Positions 61,080 through 64,000 of a stretch of DNA of 64,000 bases are shown in pieces; positions within the stretch are counted from its first letter, which is position 1; the number at the start of each line of letters is the position of its first letter. The stretch comes from Brevibacillus laterosporus (GTDB lineage Bacteria > Bacillota > Bacilli > Brevibacillales > Brevibacillaceae). The notes beneath the pieces were generated by a model that worked only from the letters and a program-made list of their open reading frames with translations, made no database searches and was not told the origin of the DNA. The stretch covers positions 1 to 64,000 of the forward strand of contig NZ_JAUKFY010000019.1 of the NCBI RefSeq assembly GCF_030489605.1, in the 5' to 3' direction. The position numbers and the translations under genes are program-made.

Positions 61080-62453
61080 TTAGTGCTCTTCTTCTACTTG
61101 CTCTGCTTTTTTCGGCAATAGAATCGTTGCAAACATCCCAATAATCGCTGTTACAAACAAAGCATGGAAAACCTTGACCAAACCGGTTTCCATATGTCCT
61201 TGTAATAAATACATATTAAATACAGCACCAAACATAGTAATTCCTACAGTTTGTCCCATCGTTCTCATGAATTGTACGGAACTGGTCGCGACACCACGCT
61301 GACGCCAAACGACGCTACTTTGTACTGCAATTGTGATAGCAGTCATTGTCAGCCCAAAGCCCAGCCCCAGAATAAACATTAAGAAGCCAATATAGAACAC
61401 AGATGTTGCTGGCGTAAGGAATGATAGGAGAAGTTGACCAATCAAAAAGAAAACTCCACCAATTGCCACCAGCCATTTATACCCCAAGCGACTGTAATAA
61501 CGTCCCCCTACAGAAGCTGCCAATGGCCAGCCAAGAGATAATGGCAGAACGACAATCCCCGCGAGCGTTGCGGATAAGCCGACAATATTGATAAGCCAGT
61601 TGGGCATATAAACGGATACACCAATTAATAAAGCCCCATGTAAAACGGAAATAACCTGCGAAGTTGCAATTAAGCGACGCTTAAATAAGGATAATGGAAG
61701 CATCGGTTCTGGTGCGCGTCTTTCAATAGCAATAAAGATGCAAAATAGAACAAGGCTGACGATCAGTAAGGATATCGTTGTAGAATTAAAAGTAATCCCT
61801 TGTCCCTCACCCTCTGCTAAGAGTGTGTACAGGAACGAAACTAAACTGCCAGTGAAAAATAATGCTCCCCAATAATCGATATGAACCGTTTTAGGAGTAA
61901 GCTCTTCCTTGAAATGTTTTGAAATCATAAAGATGCTAACAAGTCCAATAGGAATATTAATATAAAAAATCCATTCCCAAGCCACATAATCTACGAAAAA
62001 ACCGCCAATTACAGGCCCTACGATTGCTGCTACTCCCCATACCGCACTAAATAGTCCCATCAATTTAGCACGTTCTTCCTGTGTGAACAAATCACCAATA
62101 ATTGTCATAGTGATCGGTTGAACAGCTCCCGCTCCCAAGCCCTGAATGCCTCGGTATAGCATGAGCTGTGTCATAGAGCTAGACAAGCCGCATAAAAATG
62201 AACCTGTTAAAAAAACAGTCGTGCCAAATAAGAAGATTTTTTTTCGTCCAAACAAATCAGCTAGCTTTCCATAAATGGGTGTTGTAACAGCCGTTGTTAA
62301 CAAATAGATGGAAAATACCCAGGAAATGAGGGTTGTTTGTCCCAAATCATTTGCGATGGCAGGCATTGCCGTTGTTACTACAGTCGTATCAATGGCTGTT
62401 AAAAATGTCGTTACCATCAATGCGGTCAGGATGCTTCTTTTAGAACGTACCAT
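61080..62453 (-). CDS. DHA2-family MFS multidrug transporter (EmrB/QacA type)
   Basis: About 457 residues, 14 spans. TAIDTTVVTTAMPAIANDLG opens TM1 (the D-x-T-V motif of DHA2), GKLADLFGRKKIFLFG is motif A, and GVAAIVGPVIGGFFVDY is motif C. It extrudes drugs by proton antiport. ATG 62453 follows AAAGGAG. The promoter region upstream shows no marked repeat. Confidence 0.9.
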   Translation of the reverse strand: MVRSKRSILTALMVTTFLTAIDTTVVTTAMPAIANDLGQTTLISWVFSIYLLTTAVTTPIYGKLADLFGRKKIFLFGTTVFLTGSFLCGLSSSMTQLMLYRGIQGLGAGAVQPITMTIIGDLFTQEERAKLMGLFSAVWGVAAIVGPVIGGFFVDYVAWEWIFYINIPIGLVSIFMISKHFKEELTPKTVHIDYWGALFFTGSLVSFLYTLLAEGEGQGITFNSTTISLLIVSLVLFCIFIAIERRAPEPMLPLSLFKRRLIATSQVISVLHGALLIGVSVYMPNWLINIVGLSATLAGIVVLPLSLGWPLAASVGGRYYSRLGYKWLVAIGGVFFLIGQLLLSFLTPATSVFYIGFLMFILGLGFGLTMTAITIAVQSSVVWRQRGVATSSVQFMRTMGQTVGITMFGAVFNMYLLQGHMETGLVKVFHALFVTAIIGMFATILLPKKAEQVEEEH

Positions 62454-62588
62454 ATTTGTACTCCTTTTTCTTCCTAAACGTAATTGATATTTTCTATACA
62501 TAATAGTTGATTATGTTTCACAAAAAGATAATTGTCAATCGTTTCTTTCCAGCTCACCCTCCTTCATTGTTTTCGTATGAAAAGAAAT

Positions 62589-62611
62589 AACCCCCCGATA
62601 GCGGAGGGTAG
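62589..62611 (-). terminator. Thioesterase gene terminator
   Basis: On the minus strand ACCCTCCG pairs with CGGGGGGT (one mismatch) around CTAT, followed by TATTTC. Confidence 0.6.
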
Positions 62612-62665
62612 ACAGCACACAAATATTATTCCCCTAAAAGGAAACAAATTTGTAGCAGCAACTAC

Positions 62666-63085
62666 TTAGGGTATTAATTCTTCTTTTTGTATAGAAAGAA
62701 ATAACTCCTTTAACTCATTTGGCAATTCAACCGCACGCCGTTTTGTCTGATCAATCATCACCATTGTAACAAGTCCATCTGCGACCAAACCCTTCTTCTC
62801 ATGATGCAGTTCGTGCTTGATGACAAAGCTCCGTTTGCCTACGTTAACCAAGGTAGTGTGAATCGTAATCTCATCACCCATGACAAGCTCACTTCGATAA
62901 TTGACATTCATATTCACAACTACCGGGAAAATATGCCGTCTCTGTAGCTCTTCTATAGTATATCCCTCAGCGATTAACCAGTCAAAGCGAGCCCATTCCA
63001 TATATTCCAAATATTTGGCGTTGTTCACATGACCAATAAAATCAACTTCTGTAGAACGAACCGTAAAAACAAAGGTATGTGCCAT
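62666..63085 (-). CDS. Acyl-CoA thioesterase, hotdog fold (YbgC/FadM-like)
   Basis: 139 residues. The catalytic VDFIGHVNNAKYLEYMEWARFDWL near 14-36 has the Asp and His of the 4-hydroxybenzoyl-CoA thioesterase class. VNMNVNYRSELVMGDEI follows. It hydrolyses acyl-CoAs, probably long-chain. An AAGGAGG site precedes ATG. Confidence 0.9.
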   Translation of the reverse strand: MAHTFVFTVRSTEVDFIGHVNNAKYLEYMEWARFDWLIAEGYTIEELQRRHIFPVVVNMNVNYRSELVMGDEITIHTTLVNVGKRSFVIKHELHHEKKGLVADGLVTMVMIDQTKRRAVELPNELKELFLSIQKEELIP

Positions 63086-63238
63086 GTCTGTAGCCTCCTT
63101 ATTTTCCCTTTTTTTGATTATATACGATTCTTGTAGGGCTTGAACATTTTTCTTTTTTGCTTGCGTGAAATTTCAAAAATTATCTCATATAATAAATGAC
63201 AAGGCTATGTATCCATACGTTAAGGAAGGGTGTGTCCC

Positions 63239-63697
63239 ATGATTGTTCAAGAATTAGCACCACAATACCATGCTGCTCATCAAAAGCGTTATCTAGCTTT
63301 ATTGCAAGGAATCAGTGAGGAACAGCTATCGTGGAAACTTCCTCCTGCCACTAATTCAATCGGTTTTCTTATCAGGCACATCGCTGAGGTAGAGTACGCT
63401 TTTTCTCAGATGTTTTTTAACCAAACGCCTGCTAAGGAAGAAGGCACCTTTACCTTAGGCAAGGTTACAGACACAGGAGTCTGGGTAAATCTAAACGACT
63501 TGATGGATTACACTGAACGTGCTAGCCAATTCCTCTTACAATCAATGGAATTATTACCCGAAGAAAACTGGGATCAACCAGTCGAATCTCGCATTGGTGT
63601 CATGACCCCGCGCGATGCCTTTGGTCTATTAATTTATCATAAAGGATATCACGCTGGTCAAATCGGCTGGATCAAAAAATACGGAGCGCAAGCCTAA
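63239..63697 (+). CDS. DinB-family protein
   Basis: 152 residues. Four-helix DinB fold with the metal-binding histidines in FLIRHIAEVEYAF near 46 and HKGYHAGQIGWI near 137-141. DinB/YfiT proteins are thiol- or hydrolase-type metalloenzymes; the role here is unknown. AAGGAAGGG lies before ATG 63239. The next gene starts 1 nt after its stop, so they are coupled. Confidence 0.85.
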   Translation: MIVQELAPQYHAAHQKRYLALLQGISEEQLSWKLPPATNSIGFLIRHIAEVEYAFSQMFFNQTPAKEEGTFTLGKVTDTGVWVNLNDLMDYTERASQFLLQSMELLPEENWDQPVESRIGVMTPRDAFGLLIYHKGYHAGQIGWIKKYGAQA

Positions 63698-63698
63698 T

Positions 63699-64000
63699 AT
63701 GAGTCTAGCTTTTTATCAGGATCAGCTGCTGATCAATTCATTAGAGCAACAGGAACTGCCTCGTGTCGTTGAAATATATAACAGCAATCCGAACTATAAT
63801 GTACTTACAAACGGAGAACCTACATTAACTCTCGCTGAACTAAGCCGGGAATATGAGGAAGCGAACCAATATCCATCCGGTCATTGGCTGGCTATTCGGC
63901 ATGAAGATAAAATCATTGGTGTCTCGCATATTCTGTTGGAGAATCCAAACGACCAAAAACCTTGGATTGGTTTATTACTGATAGATTCCAGCTATCAAGG
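63699..64000 (+). CDS. GNAT acetyltransferase, truncated by window edge
   Basis: First 100 residues of an ORF starting MSLAFYQDQLLINSLEQQEL. WLAIRHEDKIIGVSHILLEN and KPWIGLLLIDSSYQG are the beta4-alpha3 region just before the acetyl-CoA loop of GNAT enzymes. The rest lies outside the window. GGAG is 11-14 nt before ATG; translationally coupled to the DinB gene. Confidence 0.7.
   Translation, partial: MSLAFYQDQLLINSLEQQELPRVVEIYNSNPNYNVLTNGEPTLTLAELSREYEEANQYPSGHWLAIRHEDKIIGVSHILLENPNDQKPWIGLLLIDSSYQ

Overview
The window looks like chromosome of a low-to-moderate GC, endospore-forming Firmicute. Brevibacillus or a close relative in the Paenibacillaceae is the best guess (inference from gene content and protein style; a 16S or whole-genome comparison would settle it). 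Shine-Dalgarno sequences are strong (AAAGGAGG type), GTG/TTG starts are common, and almost every operon ends in a clear intrinsic terminator. I see no rRNA, tRNA, CRISPR array, complete prophage or insertion sequence.

Region 0.2-31.6 kb is an expanded version of the conserved Bacillus block yfhP-mutY-fabL-ygaC-ygaD-gsaB-bcp-perR-ygzB-ygxA. Lineage-specific genes are interleaved: a GH18 spore/cell-wall glycosidase, nth, an SDR epimerase, an operon bcp-M42 peptidase-methyltransferase-cobalamin adenosyltransferase, an HTH regulator and a HAD phosphatase, an FMN-riboswitch-controlled riboflavin transporter (ribU), a three-gene ABC-2 exporter, an orphan glutamate synthase large subunit, a YugP-type protease, an MFS pump, and a cluster of microprotein genes at 28.4-29.1 kb that includes two YrzI-like genes.

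Region 31.6-37.7 kb carries a cation diffusion facilitator, superoxide dismutase, a TauE/SafE transporter, two tiny membrane proteins, an amidase plus holin-like pair without any other phage gene, and a PrpE-like phosphatase. Region 37.8-43.5 kb is a cell-envelope stress block: liaI-liaH(pspA)-phospholipid methyltransferase-liaF-liaS-liaR, followed by a secreted NlpC/P60 hydrolase under a c-di-AMP (ydaO-type) riboswitch. An OmpR/HK two-component pair follows.

Region 45.9-64 kb is accessory in character. It holds a TetR regulator (apparent AUA start) with two SMR efflux subunits and matching palindromic operators, and an unassigned structured RNA upstream of them. It also holds a monofunctional glycosyltransferase, an RluD-type pseudouridine synthase, an ABC-F ATPase behind a short leader peptide and terminator (attenuation), three drug/metabolite transporters, formate-THF ligase, an Asp/Glu racemase, a thioesterase, a DinB protein and a truncated GNAT gene at the right edge.

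The most notable points are regulatory: several riboswitches and attenuators; a cre-like site inside the gltB promoter and a hairpin between its SD and start; the AUA-start TetR with twin operators; and a phospholipid methyltransferase embedded in the lia membrane-stress operon.
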